The notes: generated from the letters alone by a model not told the origin. Shown: positions 43,243-54,630, numbered from the stretch's first letter. The stretch: 64,000 nucleotides of DNA from Rhabdophis nuchalis (GCA_039707465.1 CM077651.1:16596019-16660018), one strand, 5' to 3'. A program made the numbers and translations.

Positions 43243-43372
43243 TAGGTTCTTGAGCTGATCAATAAATAAATCTGGGAGACTAGTATAGATCTATTTCGAG
43301 CTTTTTAGCTCTCATCAGCTAGCCATACCCTTACTGGGATTTGAACCGGAGCTGTATTACATGTTAGAACAT
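43243..43372 (-). mobile_element. Third SINE family, copy 2, minus strand
   Basis: 'agctctcatcagctagccat' and 'gggatttgaaccggagctg' give minus-strand B box 'GGTTCAAATCC'. The tail is 'tgatcaataaataaa'. Confidence 0.75.
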
Positions 43373-43885
43373 AAGAACATAAGAACAGCCTTGCTGGAAC
43401 AGCCCACAGCCCATCCAGTCCAGCATTCTGTCTCACAAAGTGGCTCACCATTTGCTTCAGGGTCTTCCCAAGCAGATGTCTTCACCTGCTTATGATTCCC
43501 TGCAAATGGCATTGAGAAATATCCTGCTTATCTCTCCAACCCGGAGGGTGTCCTTAGGCATCCATAATGATAGCCATTGATACCCTTGTTCTCCATGAAC
43601 TCGTCTAATCCTTTCTTAAAGGTGTCGAGGCTGACAGCTGTCACTACTTCTTCTGGCAGGGAGTTCCATAGACCAGTGATCCTCTGGGTGAAAAAGTACT
43701 TCCTCTTATTTGTTTGAGGTCTAGCTATCAAAAGTTTCAAACTAGAGTGCCCCATAGTTTTAGTGTTGTGCGATAGGGAAAACAGTTTTTCCTTTTCGAC
43801 TTTGTCCACACCGTGCATGATTTTATAGACTTTAATCAGGTCACCTCTCAGGCGCTGTCGTTCTAAAGTGAAGAGGCCCAGCCAT
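43373..43885 (-). mobile_element. CR1-type LINE of a second subfamily
   Basis: Begins at the tail repeat (AACATAAG)n at 43375-43393. Minus-strand coding relic: 'RKYFFTQRITGLWNSLPEEV', 'SLDTFKKGLDEFMENKG', preceded by 'RLRGDLIKVYKIMHGV'-like sequence. It differs clearly from the other CR1 copies in the window in both tail repeat and protein. Confidence 0.75.
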
Positions 43886-44227
43886 TGTTAGGCAGAAGCC
43901 TTGCCACTAGAGGATTGGCTGTACCTTGAACATGAATACCTGGGAAAAGTTTACTCATATTAGTGATAGCAATAGCATTTAGACTTATACAGTGGTACCT
44001 CGGTTCACGAACTTAATTGGTGAAATGACTCTGGTCGCGATCCGAATTGGTCGTGAAGCGAGGCACAATTTCCCATAGGGTTCAATGTAAATCCGGTTAA
44101 TCCGTTCTGACCTTGTTTTTTGGTCGTGATTCTTGAATTGACTCTGTTCACGAACAGAATTGGTCGTGAACAGAGGCACAGTTTCCCATAGGGTTCAATG
44201 TAAAGCAGCTGAGGGGCGATGGAGCAA

Positions 44228-44567
44228 GCCAGCATGACTTTCGTCCGTCTCTTTCTGGGCTCGGCCCTTCTGCTTGTCGGGACACTTCCCGAAGCCAGCA
44301 GCCCCGTGGCCAGCCACTCCGTTTCTCCGTCTTATTCGTCGGTCGCCTCTCAGGGTCCGGACCTGCCGCCGCCGCCGCGCTCCCCGCCGTTCCACCCTCA
44401 CCAGCCCGCCGGCAGGGGCGCGGCGGCGGCGGGTCCGGACCCCGAGAGGCGACCGCTGAATAAGAGGGAGAAACGGAGTGGCTGGCCGCGGGGCTGCTGG
44501 CTTTGGGAAGCGTCCCGAGAAGCAGAAGCGCCGAGCCCGGAAAGAGACGGGCGAAAGTCATGCTGGC
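44228..44567. repeat. 340-bp palindrome P1
   Basis: Left arm from 'gccagcatgactttcg' and right arm ending 'cgaaagtcatgctggc' pair along about 160 bases with roughly 90% complementarity by eye, around a centre near 44398. Each arm reads 'MTFVRLFLGSALLLVGTLP'-like peptide outward-in (plus strand from 44234, minus strand from 44561). Confidence 0.85.
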
Positions 44568-44589
44568 AGCAGCGCGCGGTGTGTGTGTG

Positions 44590-44760
44590 GAAGCGAAGGC
44601 AGGGGGGAAGGAGCTGCTTCCCAGAAGCGCGGAGCCCAGAAAGAGACGTGTGTGAAAGAGACGTGTGTGGAAGCGAAGGCAGGGGGGAAGGAGCTGCTTC
44701 CCAGAAGCGCGGAGCCCAGAAAGAGACGTGTGTGAAAGAGACGTGTGTGGAAGCGAAGGC
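44590..44760. repeat. Tandem repeat of about 80 bp between the palindromes
   Basis: Two units starting 'gaagcgaaggcagggggg' (44590, 44671), with a third start at 44750. Each ends with a doubled 'aaagagacgtgtgtg'. The outer 'gtgtgtgtggaagcgaagg' is repeated inverted at 44772-44812, so spacer and palindromes form one larger fold-back. Confidence 0.85.
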
Positions 44761-44822
44761 AGGGGAGGGAAGGCAGCTCCTTCCCCCCTGCCTTCGCTTC
44801 CACACACACACCATGCGCGGCT

Positions 44823-45141
44823 GCCAGCATGACTTTCGCCTGTCTCTTTCCGGGCTCGGCGCTTCTGCTTCTCGGGATGCTTCCCAAAGCCAGCAGCCCC
44901 GCGGCCAGCCACTCCGTTTCTCCGTCTTATTCATCGGTCGCCTCTCGGGGTCCGGACCCGCCGGCGGCGGCGGGCTGGTGAGGGTGGAACGGCGGGGAGC
45001 GCGGCGGCGGCGGCAGGTCCGGACTCCGAGAGGCGACCGACGAATAAGACGGAGAAACGGAGTGGCTGGCCACGGGGCTGCTGGCTTCGGGAAGCGTCCT
45101 GACAAGCAGAAGCACCGAGCCCAGAAAGAGACGGGCGAAAG
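44823..45141. repeat. About 320-bp palindrome P2
   Basis: A second version of P1 in tandem order: starts 'gccagcatgactttcgcc' and ends 'gacgggcgaaagc'. The P1 arms and P2 arms are four diverged copies of the same 160-bp segment. The centre differs slightly ('ggcggcggcgggctgg'). Confidence 0.85.
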
Positions 45142-45796
45142 CTGCAGAGCCCGGCTGCGGAGCCCGGCCGGGAAGGCAGCTCCTCCCCCCCGCCTTCGCT
45201 TCCACACACACACCCGTCCCCCTCACTCACAACAACCGCGGCAGGGTGCAGCCCGGAAAAGGTGCAGTGCGAACTCACAATTCGCCTGCGCCCTCAATGG
45301 ACCGGCCGCCACGCGGAGTTCGTGAAGCGAGGCGGAGTTCGTGCAGCGGAGCACATTTTTTGGAAAATTTCTGGTCGTACACCGAATTGGTCGTGAAGAG
45401 AGGCGTTCGTGAAGCGAGTTACCACTGTATACTACTTCACAATGCTTCACACCTCCCCCTTCTAAGCCATTTACAGTGTCAGCCTATTGCCCCCAACAAA
45501 CTGGGTCTTCATTTTACTAATTTAGGAAGGATGGAAGGCTGAGTCAACCTTGAGTGGGTGACACTCAAACTGGCAAAGTCCTGGCAACTGTCAATCTAAC
45601 AGAAGTAGTCTGCAGTACTGCATTCTAACCACTGTGCCACCACAAATTTAGATGCCAGCCAACACCAGCTGACTCAGGTGGCTCCCAATATAAGAGCCAT
45701 AAAAAGTCCAATATGAAATATGGAATCTGGTCATTCTGCACCATACTCAAATATAAACAGACAGATCAACAAGGAGCCTCTTTCATCTCAATTCAA

Positions 45797-45798
45797 GG

Positions 45799-45838
<40 letters not shown>

Positions 45839-45904
45839 CATCCATCCATCTATCCATCCATCCATCTGTCCATCCATCAATCCACCCATCTATCTATCAT
45901 CTGT
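45797..45904. repeat. (ATCT)n / (CATC)n array
   Basis: About 11 ATCT units, then CATC/CATT variants and a short GTCT run. Confidence 0.95.
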
Positions 45905-46004
45905 CTGTCTATCTAAAATTCCACTATTATTTATTTTTATAAATAATTCCAGATGACAAATAAACCTAAAATGCCTTCTATGTTCCCCAAACACCCTATG
46001 AGAT

Positions 46005-46135
46005 GATTTTATCTTAGAGAGGGACTGGCCCATAGTCACCTAGCCAGCTTTCATGTCTAAGGTAGGACTAGAACTCACAGTCTCCTGGTTTCTTGTCTGA
46101 TTCCTTAACTACCAGACCAAACTGGTATGGTATGG
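46005..46135 (-). mobile_element. Possible tRNA/CORE-type SINE, decayed
   Basis: 'ctggcccatagtcacctagc' and 'aggactagaactcacagtct' resemble the reversed core and B box of MIR-like SINEs. 'ttccttaactaccagacc' would be the reversed A box. Confidence 0.5.
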
Positions 46136-46907
46136 GAGAACAACTAGATCTTTGAGGCTTTACAGAAAACCAGCAGTGTAAGGGCTATGCGAATTTCAAA
46201 AAGGCTCTCATTCCAGAGGCCAGAGGTTAGCTTTGACAGATGATGTGTACTTCTCAGCTCTTGATAGACAGCACTGTTTAATTTGCACTGACCTGGAGTA
46301 CACGTAATCTGTTAGCCCATACTACTCAGGCAAAACCTATGGCAGATTCCTCAAAAAACTTTTTCTTGTGCCATGCAGACCTTAACTGATGCCTTGAACT
46401 ACAGCTTGGAACAACTTACATTGTAAGCTGCCCAATGTCATTGGATAAGAGATGGTTTTATGCAAAATTTATAAATAAATAAATAAGCAGTCTGGCAGAG
46501 ACATCATGTGGATATCCAAAAGGATATTAATCATTGCCTCCACTGCTGCATTCTGGAGCAGGAGAAACTTCTGAATACTTTTCAAGGACAGCCTCATGAG
46601 GAGCACTTGAACCTTGAAGTAGCTAGGGGGTGTGTAGCATTCCCAGTTACAGATGTTTAAAAAAATGCCTGGTGGAAAATATAACACTATTTGGGAGCAG
46701 GTCTACATAGGAATGTGCTAATTCTAATTGTTACAGATGGAAAAAAATAATAGAACACTAAACAGAAAGCATATGGAAGTTCTTTAAATAGCTTAGTGTC
46801 TTTATGTCACCTATTTCCAACCTATGTTTTTATCAGAAATTCCTAATAACTTCAGGTTATTTCTAGATTAGGATTTGAAAATCTCAATATAAAGACATAG
46901 CATGGGG
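46136..46907. other. AT-rich sequence, nothing recognised
   Basis: No supported feature. Confidence 0.5.
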
Positions 46908-47526
46908 CATGTACATGGGGCTCCCCCTGGAGGTGTACCCAAAGACTTCAACTTGTCCAGAATGCAGCCGCGCAGGCAGTTATGGGAACCTCTAGGTTTT
47001 CCCATGTAACACCGCTCCTGCGCGAGCTGCATTGGCTGCCTGTCATCTTTCAGGTGCGCTTCAAGGTGTTGGTTATCATCTTTAAAGCGCTCCATGACAC
47101 GGGACCTAGTTATCTGCGGGATCGCATCGTGCCCAATACATCCCTGCGGCCGATTCGCTCCCACAGAGAGGGACTTCTCCAGGTGCCGTCCACTAGGCTG
47201 TGCCAGCGGGCGACGCCCAGGGGAAGGGCCTCCTCTGTGGCGGGCCCGACCCTCTGGAACGACCTTCCCCCTGATATTAGAACAACTACGGACCTCCGCT
47301 CCTTCCGTCAAAAATTAAAAACACATTTCTTTTGCTTGGCCGGCCTGGGATAACTTAACTGTTTTTAGGGGTTTTTAGGGGTTTGTTTTAGTTTTAACAT
47401 GGGATTTTAGCGCAGGGTTTAGTTTAATTCTTTTTTAATACTGTATTGTTTGTGGTTTTATATGCATTTTTAATTTCCCTGTGCCCTGCCTCGAGTCCCT
47501 TCGGGGAGAGAGAGCGGGTTATAAAT

Positions 47527-47576
<50 letters not shown>
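46908..47576 (+). mobile_element. L2-like LINE 3' fragment, divergent subfamily
   Basis: Open C-terminal frame 46982-47353: 'LLRELHWLPVIFQVRFKVL', 'RSHREGLLQVPSTRLCQRAT', 'TLWNDLPPDIRTTTDLRSF', ending 'FFCLAGLG'. 3' UTR 'ccctgtgccctgcctcgagt' and a (TTTA)n tail at 47523-47576. It groups with 54165-54630 (both 'STRLCQRATPRGRA') rather than with 8499-9925. Confidence 0.85.
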
Positions 47577-47577
<1 letters not shown>

Positions 47578-48837
47578 TAAAATGAGAGCATCAGCTTTCA
47601 TATTTACATTAACCACGTTAAAAGCGAAGTAAAAGGTTCTGGAATTAAAGTGTCATGATTTTGTATGACATATCTTCAAAAACTCCATATGCTTAAATGA
47701 GTTGTCTAGCTCATAACATGTAATCATTCTGTTTTTAAGGCCGAATACAATTTTCACTCAGCAAAACCACTTTATTATGTGTGACCTTAATACTGAACAT
47801 TGTATGCAATTTATTTCTGTCAGAAAACTGCCACGGAACAAAGATGATTAATTATTCCACCCAAAGACAGGATGTCTTTGGAATCCATCATAACAGTTTT
47901 GAATTGCTTTGAATCCTGTCATGTGAATACAGCTTCATGTTCCTTTCCAAACACAAGCTGATTGTTTCCTTCTTTTCTAGGCAACCTATAAAGATGTATG
48001 CTGTAATGATGTGGAATGCTAAAGAAGCATCTTCTGTAACGACATAATGTCTACATACAAGTGGGGCAAAAATTCACTGTGTAGAAAGCTGGCATGTCAA
48101 GGAAAAGCAATGCTACCTTTGTGTGAGAAAAATGCATTCGAACTATTTTCTACATACTAAAAAAATGGTCAAGGAGACTACGATCAACAAAAAGCATCTA
48201 TTTTGTTTACACTTGCGCAAGAGGATTCTCGAAAAAGTGAGAATCCTGAACCATACAACAGGGAAACTTAAATACACAAGTTGTCATCTCATGGGTATCA
48301 TCAAAGTGCGTTATAAAACCATTACATAAATGCATTTGGCATTATCGATAACAATACTTGGCAATATTGACAATAGTTGGCATTAATCAAGCGATAGTCT
48401 GAAATTAACTTTCCTGTGTAATTTCTGGGAAATTCCTGTTAATTGCATCTCAGGAACATATTTTAAATTTTCCCCAAAATAGGTGATTGGTGGTTTTCCT
48501 TCCTTTTCTTTCTCATAGTTTAAACAACAAGATAATTGCCAACTGTCCACAAACTATATTGGAGGGGACTTCCAAGTTCCATCTGGGCTATTTCTAGCTG
48601 GGTCACAGTGGCCTTAAGTTTATCCCAAAATCAGCAAAACACATACAAGGCTTCCCAACCCAGCCTCGCAAGCAGTAGAATAGATACATATTTGATTCAT
48701 AATAGAATCTGTCAAGTTCATTCTTTGCACAAATAAGTCAGATCTTATCCCTATTCTTACACTTTGTTTTCTATGTGCTGTCTTTCTCTAAGCCAAATAT
48801 TGTTTCTGTATGTTAATCTAAATATGGTTGAACGTAC
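47577..48837. other. AT-rich sequence, nothing recognised
   Basis: 1.26 kb without any repeat or coding signal that I can support. Confidence 0.5.
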
Positions 48838-49155
48838 AGTTTTCCTGTGAGTCCCTTGGACTGCAAGGTAATCAAACCGGTCAGTCCTAGAGGAAATCAA
48901 CTCTGATTGCTCCTTAGAAGGCCAGATCCTGAAGATGAAACTCTGGCCACCTAATGAGAAGGAAGGACTCGAATAGCCTAACGCTGGGAAAAAAGAATGG
49001 GATAACAGAGAATGAGAGGTTTGGATGGAGTCATTGAAGCAGTAGGCATGAGCTTAAATGGTCTCCAGAGGATGATAGAGGACAGGAAGGCCTAGAGGAA
49101 CATTGTCCATGGGGTCACGATGGGTCAGACATGACTTCACAACTAACAACAACAA
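48838..49155 (+). mobile_element. BovB (RTE) LINE 3' end, plus strand
   Basis: 'gtcccttggactgcaaggta', 'tggccacctaatgagaagga' and the ending 'gtccatggggtcacgatggg' followed by (AAC)n match the BovB 3' region (bovine BovB has 'ggggtcgcaaagagtcggac' here). The coding relic includes 'ILKMKLWPPNEKEGL'-type sequence with a deletion. Confidence 0.85.
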
Positions 49156-49718
49156 TAGTTTTCCTTTTTCAAATAGTGAATGTGGTTCAGTGTAGATAGG
49201 AAGAACATAGAACATAAGAATTGGAGATCTTCTAGTCCAAGAAAAACAAAATATTTATTTCTTAATGCAGATAACGGAAAATTATTTACAAACAAACGTA
49301 CGTTTATCCCTTAGTTATCATTTCAGAAGCTTAGTGATAGAAGCAGAGGACTAGAAAGATTAGACTTGTAGTTGAGATTTTTAGTGGGGTGGTAGTGGAG
49401 AGAGTAGCCAATAGAAATTTTATCCCTAAGAATGTCAATCTTGCTTAAATCTCACCAAAGCTATCTTTCACATTGGGATCATGCCAGTTTGAGAACAGTT
49501 AATTGTTATCTTGCTACAGAAGGAGGAAGAGGAGGAGGAGGAGGAGGAGAACAACAACAACAATTGATGGCTCATTGGAGATTGAATTTGAATTAAATAG
49601 CATAAATGAGGTGTTTCCAGATGCACTACAAAGTTTGGATTTCATGCACACACTTCTTGGCTTTTGTTTTGTTTTTAAATAACACGGTAGATGTTGGAGA
49701 GTAGGGAAAGAGCACTTT
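49156..49718. other. Intergenic sequence with a GAG/AAC trinucleotide run
   Basis: (GAG)n then (AAC)n at 49520-49562. Nothing else is recognised. Confidence 0.6.
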
Positions 49719-49732
49719 TATGGACTGAAATA

Positions 49733-50095
49733 GGTAAAGGTTCCCCTCGCACATATGTGCTAGTCATTCCTGACTCTAGGGGGCTGACTCTAGGTTTGAC
49801 TTTGAAACATCTCTGTTTCAAAGCCAAAGAGCTAGTGCTGTCTGCAGATGTCTCTGTGGTCATGAGGCCGGCATGACTAAATGCCGAAGGCGCACGGAAC
49901 ACTGTTACCTTCCCACCAAAGGTGGTTCCTATTTTTCTATTTGCATTTTTAACATGCTTTCAAACTGCTAGGTTGGCAGAAGCTGGGACAAATAATGGGA
50001 CTTCATTCCGTTGCGCTAGGGATTCTAACTGCCAAACTGTCAACCTTTTTGATTGACATGCTTAGCGTTTTAGCCACTGAACCACCGCACCCCTC
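49733..50095 (-). mobile_element. tRNA-derived SINE with a 14-bp target duplication
   Basis: TATGGACTGAAATA occurs at 49719-49732 and 50096-50109. The 3' end at left is 'ggtaaaggttcccctcgcac'. The head at right is 'ttttagccactgaaccacc'. A local duplication 'ctgactctagg' sits near 49770-49798. Confidence 0.9.
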
Positions 50096-50109
50096 TATGG
50101 ACTGAAATA

Positions 50110-51805
50110 AATATTATTAATTCAATAAAATAAACCATTCACCTTACTTAAAATTAGTATCTGAAAATGTATATCCTTACAGGTACTATTCTGGGCACAC
50201 AGCATTTGATTGAGATGTTGACTGCACTAAACAATTAGCAATTACAGCAAGGAAACCACCTTATAAAACAGAAAGGAGCAGATGACATGTGAAGAAGGAA
50301 GATGAACTTTAAGGAAAGGGCGATTGCGATTCCTTCCTACTCTCTCTTTTTTAAAATAAACAACAGAAGGAGAGGAACTAAGCAGATTGCGTAAGCAGCA
50401 TAAATGTGGTATGATTGATGGCTTTGGCAGAACATATGTCCCAAATGATTATGCTAAAAATTGCTGAGTCCAGAACAATGTACTTGGTTGCATAATCCAC
50501 ATTTGCAAATATTGGCCCTATTCCTATTTGGGATGAGGATGAGGATAATGAGCACGGTAACAACTATAAATGCTAGCTTTATGTAAGCTCAAGTCATTTC
50601 TGTAAGATTGTTTTTGTATTGATTTTTATCTTGGTTTTTTTTTCTCTCCCTTAACCAGAATTTCTTTTTGATTCTTATCTCTGGGTATCTATAAAACACA
50701 TAATCCAAATGTCAAAGAGATAGAGAAGGGGATGTTTTTAAGTGCACTGCCTGATACATGTGGGGTCCTTTGAAAATTAAACATCCCTGATACTTACTCT
50801 TAATTTTGTCTTCAAAGTGACTAAAATGCTTTTAAAACCACATTTACGACACCCTATGCATACTGCATTTCCTCTTTTGGAGAGTCTTTCTGAAAAGTGC
50901 AAAAAAAATTTGAAGTTTTATTTCAAGTTTTTGCAAATTTAGACACCTACAAACATTTGAAGAATACTTTTAAAAAGCCTCCTGCCAGCAAATAAAATCA
51001 AAGTCGGTTTTAGCTTACATAAATGAAGATTTCTTTTCTATCCCACACACTATTATAAAAAAAAAAGTAAAGGACTTAATCTCCTCCATAACTCCAGATA
51101 TACAGTTAGTGTTTTCCTGCAGCCTAAGCAATTATGGTAATTATTTCAATTTTTTATATAATAGGCGTATTTGGTGGAGGAAAATGACAACAGCGTAGGC
51201 AGAATTTTGACCAAGTTCAGCTGTATAAAGGAATTAAAAGTGCTCTGAGAATGTAATTTCGTTTGTTCTGGCAAATTGATGGGAACGGAAGAGCAACAGA
51301 TCTGCCTCTTTTCAAGTGGACACTGATTTTCGAGACTTATCTTAATTATGTGTTTGGAGCATAGCTCATACAATGTAGATTAATTGTTCTTGAGCTTCAC
51401 TGTGCAAACCCTGTTAGCAGAAGGGTGATTGCCATTTTGTTCAGTATGTGACCCTTGATTGCCTAGCATGTGACTGATGCAACTAATTTAGAAAAGATAA
51501 CAACTACTCAGCCAGAAAGTTAAATGATAGCAGCGCAAGTACAAGCGCAATGATGCCAAGGGAACAATGACACTGAATCTAGTTTTGGAGGAGGAGAGAA
51601 ATCACATTTCACTCTCTGCTCTTTACAAAATCTATCCCAGAAAAACAGTTGTTTAGGGAAGAAAACTTAGAACAGATACTTGGTGCAAAGCCAGTGCTAA
51701 TTCACAGTGAAATGGACGATTGATCAGATTCCTAACAATGCTTATTTGTTAACATTGTTTTGCTGTTACCTAACTTTGTTCTACCTGAACACTTCATTAC
51801 AAAAG
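50110..51805. other. AT-rich sequence, nothing recognised
   Basis: 1.7 kb with no supported gene, SINE, LINE or satellite. Confidence 0.5.
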
Positions 51806-51811
51806 CACGCA

Positions 51812-52430
51812 TGTGTTGTGGTCTGTTGGTGGCCTGTGGAACTGGCAGCAGAGTCAGACAGTGAGGAGGTTGGGGGGGAACATGGGCCAGTCTTGGAGTC
51901 TGGGGAAGGCTCAGACGAGGGCTCTGCATTGGAGGCAGAGAGGCGGCCAAGGCCATCTGGTAGTTATGTGCTGCCTCCTGAGCCTCTGGAGTCTGACATC
52001 AGTGAGGCAGAAGAACAGTGGGAACCTGTTCCCAGTGTAGGCATGCACAGAGCTGCCAGAAGGCAAGTACAATTAAGAAACAGGGTCGATTCGGAAGTAA
52101 GGCTTGGAGATGATTGCCCCCCTCCCCATATGACATAAAAGAGGAGCGAACAGGATGTGAGACTTTGCAGGAAGCAATTACTTCATTTGGTCGGTTCATG
52201 CTTTGAGAAGTTCTGTGCTAAGTTTGGCATTGCAAAACTAATTGGCAATTAGCTCTCTGGCAGCATTTCAAGGGAGTTAATGTGGGTGCTTATCAACATT
52301 CTCCTGAAAGACTGTGGCAACTTGAGCAGACATCTGTCAAAGTCTTCACACACTGTTTGTGAAGCCTTGTGGGCTATGAATTACCATAATTTACAGCCGT
52401 ATAAATAAGAGAGACTAAGATTGTGATTTA
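51812..52430. other. Unclassified interspersed repeat candidate, possible LTR
   Basis: Sharply GC-richer than its surroundings. Begins 'tgttgtggtctgttggtgg', has a TATA-like 'gacataaaagagg' at about 52131, and reads an acidic frame ('ESDSEEVGGEHGP', 'SDISEAEEQWEPVP') to 52138. I did not find target duplications or a second copy in the window. The acidic peptide could be chance in an LTR, or an exon of an unknown gene. Confidence 0.35.
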
Positions 52431-52931
52431 TGCTTTCTTAGGAAGTCTAGGTCAGAAGAGCATGTGATAGACATTACACCTTCATTCCAGATTGTATCAT
52501 CAGGTTTTGGGTCCATAAAGCTCTCCTCTTCCAGTTTGCCATGGCTAGGAGAGCATCTTTTGTTGGTCAAGAAAAGAGATTAGAATTTTATAGATGGTCT
52601 TAAGACATGCTTACTGCCCATAGGATTTAACACATTGTTTGTCCTCCTTCCATCCTTGCGGACACCTTGTTGTCAGGTCATTCAAAGACAGAAGACCTCT
52701 GATCCATTATGGACCAATCATTTTCCCAGTCTTCCTCTGGTATGGTCCATTCATTCTTCCCTGTCTTTCCTCTTTACATTTTTAAATCCATCAGATCTAA
52801 GCAAAGAAAAGTACATTTAGAGCTCTTACTTCCTTTTTGGTGTCTTACATAATGTTGCATAGCCCAAAATGGAATAGCATGATATATATGCATTTATATA
52901 TGTACATATATTTTCAAAGTGCCTACAAGAT

Positions 52932-53492
52932 GTATTGTTGTTGTTGTTAGTTGCAAAGTCATGTCCGACCCATCGCGACCCCATGGACAACATTCCTCCA
53001 GGCCTTCCTGTCCTCTTTCATTTAAGCTCATGCCAACTGCTTCGGTTGATGCCATCCAATCACCTCATTCTCTGTTGTCCCCTTCTTCTTTTGCATTCAA
53101 TCTTTCCCAGCATTAGGCTCTTCACCAGTGAGTCCTTCCTTCTCATTAGGTGGCCAAAGTATTTAAGTTTCATCTTCAGGATCTAGCCTTCTAAAGAGCA
53201 GTCAGGGTTGATCTCCTCTAGGACTCACCAGTTTGATCACCTTGCAGTCCAAGGGATTCACAGGAGTATTCTCCAGCATCATAGTCAAAGGCCTTCATTC
53301 CTTGGTGCTCAGCCTTTTTCACAGCCATACATTGCAACTGGCATAGCCTTGATGCACTTTTGTTGACAAGATGATGTCTCTGCTTTTTAATATACTGTCT
53401 AAAATTTGCCATAGCTTTCCTCCCCAGGAGCAAGTGTCTTTTAATTTCTTGGCTGTGGTCCCCATCTCCAGTGATCTTGGTACATGATGTAG
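52932..53492 (-). mobile_element. BovB (RTE) LINE 3' end, minus strand
   Basis: Tail at left: (GTT)n then 'agtcatgtccgacccatcgc'. The minus strand encodes BovB C-terminal blocks 'LLLGRKAMANFRQYIKKQR' and 'VKKAEHQGMKAFDYDAG', then in shifted frame the sequence around 'cccttggactgcaagg'. It extends about 230 bp further 5' than the copy at 48838-49155, with which it forms an inverted pair. Confidence 0.9.
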
Positions 53493-54164
53493 ATATTATC
53501 TATTATTAGTATTGCCAAGTTCTCCTTTGAAATATTTTGTCTGTGATTCACCTTAAACTTCACTGTCAGATGATTGAAGCAGGTGGATTTAAGCCATAAC
53601 ATTTTCTCCTTGGAATATTTTCCTCATGATGCTTATATTAAGCCTTTTTTTTTTTTGGTCTTCAGCATTTTATTTCCCCAGGCATTTTAAGAACTGCTTT
53701 CTTTTCTTCTTTTTATTATTATTTCCTTTTCTTTCTAACTTGGAGATTTCTGTACTGTTTATTTTGGTTCTTGTTTTACTGAATTTTTATGTGCCTCATT
53801 GTTTTCCTTTTTACTGTTGGTTTTATTTACATTTTACTATGCAGTGTTTATCATTGCTTTATTGCTTTGTATTTTATATTTTTAATTTACCTGTGCAGCA
53901 AACAGAGTATCCCAGTTGTTTGGGTTTCTTATGGTGGAATATAAATATGAGGTGAGTGAAAAGGTATGTTCCACACAATGTATAAGTCTCTGTAGCAATT
54001 CACAAGCACTAAGAGATGGGATTTGGGACACAATACATTCTTGGTTATGACATTTAAGATGACTCAAACAAGAAAGTGAAACAGGCTAGTTCCTCTATAG
54101 TAAAAGAATGACCCTTCCTCCATAGCATATCGACTGAGATACTATGGGTTTAAAGTGGATATAA
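53493..54164. other. T-rich sequence, nothing recognised
   Basis: The Phe-rich frame at 53626-53955 reflects TTT/CTT content. Confidence 0.5.
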
Positions 54165-54630
54165 TAATAATTTTATAATAATTTCATACTTATAAACCGC
54201 TCCCTCTCCCCATAGGGACTCGGGGCGGTGCACAGGAAGAATAAAAGACAATAAATATATACAGACATTTTTAAAAACAAATTAAACCTGAGCCTGTGCT
54301 AAAATTCCCCATAAAACTAGCTAAACTAAAACAACATTCCCAATAATTAAATACAATAATAATAATACCCCAAAGACAGAGAGACTATCCTAGGCCGGCC
54401 AGACAAAAGAGATGTGTTTTTAATTTTAGACGGAAGGAGTGGAGGTCCATGGTCGTCCTAATGTCGGGGGGAAGGTCGTTCCAGAGGGCTGGGCCCGCCA
54501 CAGAGAGAGCCCTTCCCCTGGGCGTCGCCCGCTGACAAAGTCTAGTGGACGGCACCCGGAGAAGTCCCTCTCTGTGGGAGCGAATCGGCCGTGAGGATGT
54601 ATGAGGCAGGATCTGATCCCGCAACATATG
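54165..54630 (-). mobile_element. L2-like LINE 3' fragment, minus strand
   Basis: Open minus-strand frame 54385-54627: 'LRDQILPHTSSRPIRSHREG', 'STRLCQRATPRGRALSVAGP', 'LWNDLPPDIR', ending 'LFCLAGLG'. The 3' UTR to 54165 includes the reversed 'ccgccccgagtccc' block. Confidence 0.85.

Larger units (their letters stand above)
43990..45427. mobile_element. 1.44-kb Tc1/mariner-like element with palindromic CpG-rich cargo
   Basis: Ends CAGTGGTACCTCGGTTCACG and, reversed, CAGTGGTAACTCGCTTCACG are inverted repeats of about 23 bp with a few mismatches; TA flanks each side. Left subterminal DNA has a repeated module 'ggttcaatgtaaa' preceded by 'aatttcccatagg' (44044-44100 and 44157-44210). The right side has repeated 'ttcgtgaagcgag'. 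No transposase is encoded. The interior (44220-45300) is a CpG island of nested palindromes. TA duplication and end sequence suggest a Tigger/pogo-type member, but that is only a likelihood. Confidence 0.8.
43960..45652 (-). mobile_element. Sauria-type SINE split by a Tc1/mariner-like element
   Basis: The 3' tail is at 43960-43989 ('agcaatagcatttagactta') and the body and tRNA head at 45428-45652 ('ctgagtcaaccttgagtggg', 'ctaaccactgtgccaccac'). Removing 43990-45427 and one TA rejoins them in consensus order, which fixes the transposon boundaries independently. Confidence 0.85.

Noticed and set aside
44219..45325. 368-residue plus-strand frame and 271/254-residue minus-strand frames
   Set aside because: They cross the palindromes and tandem repeats of a Tc1/mariner-like element; CpG-rich DNA has few stop codons. 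Only the short repeated leader-like segment is kept as an observation.
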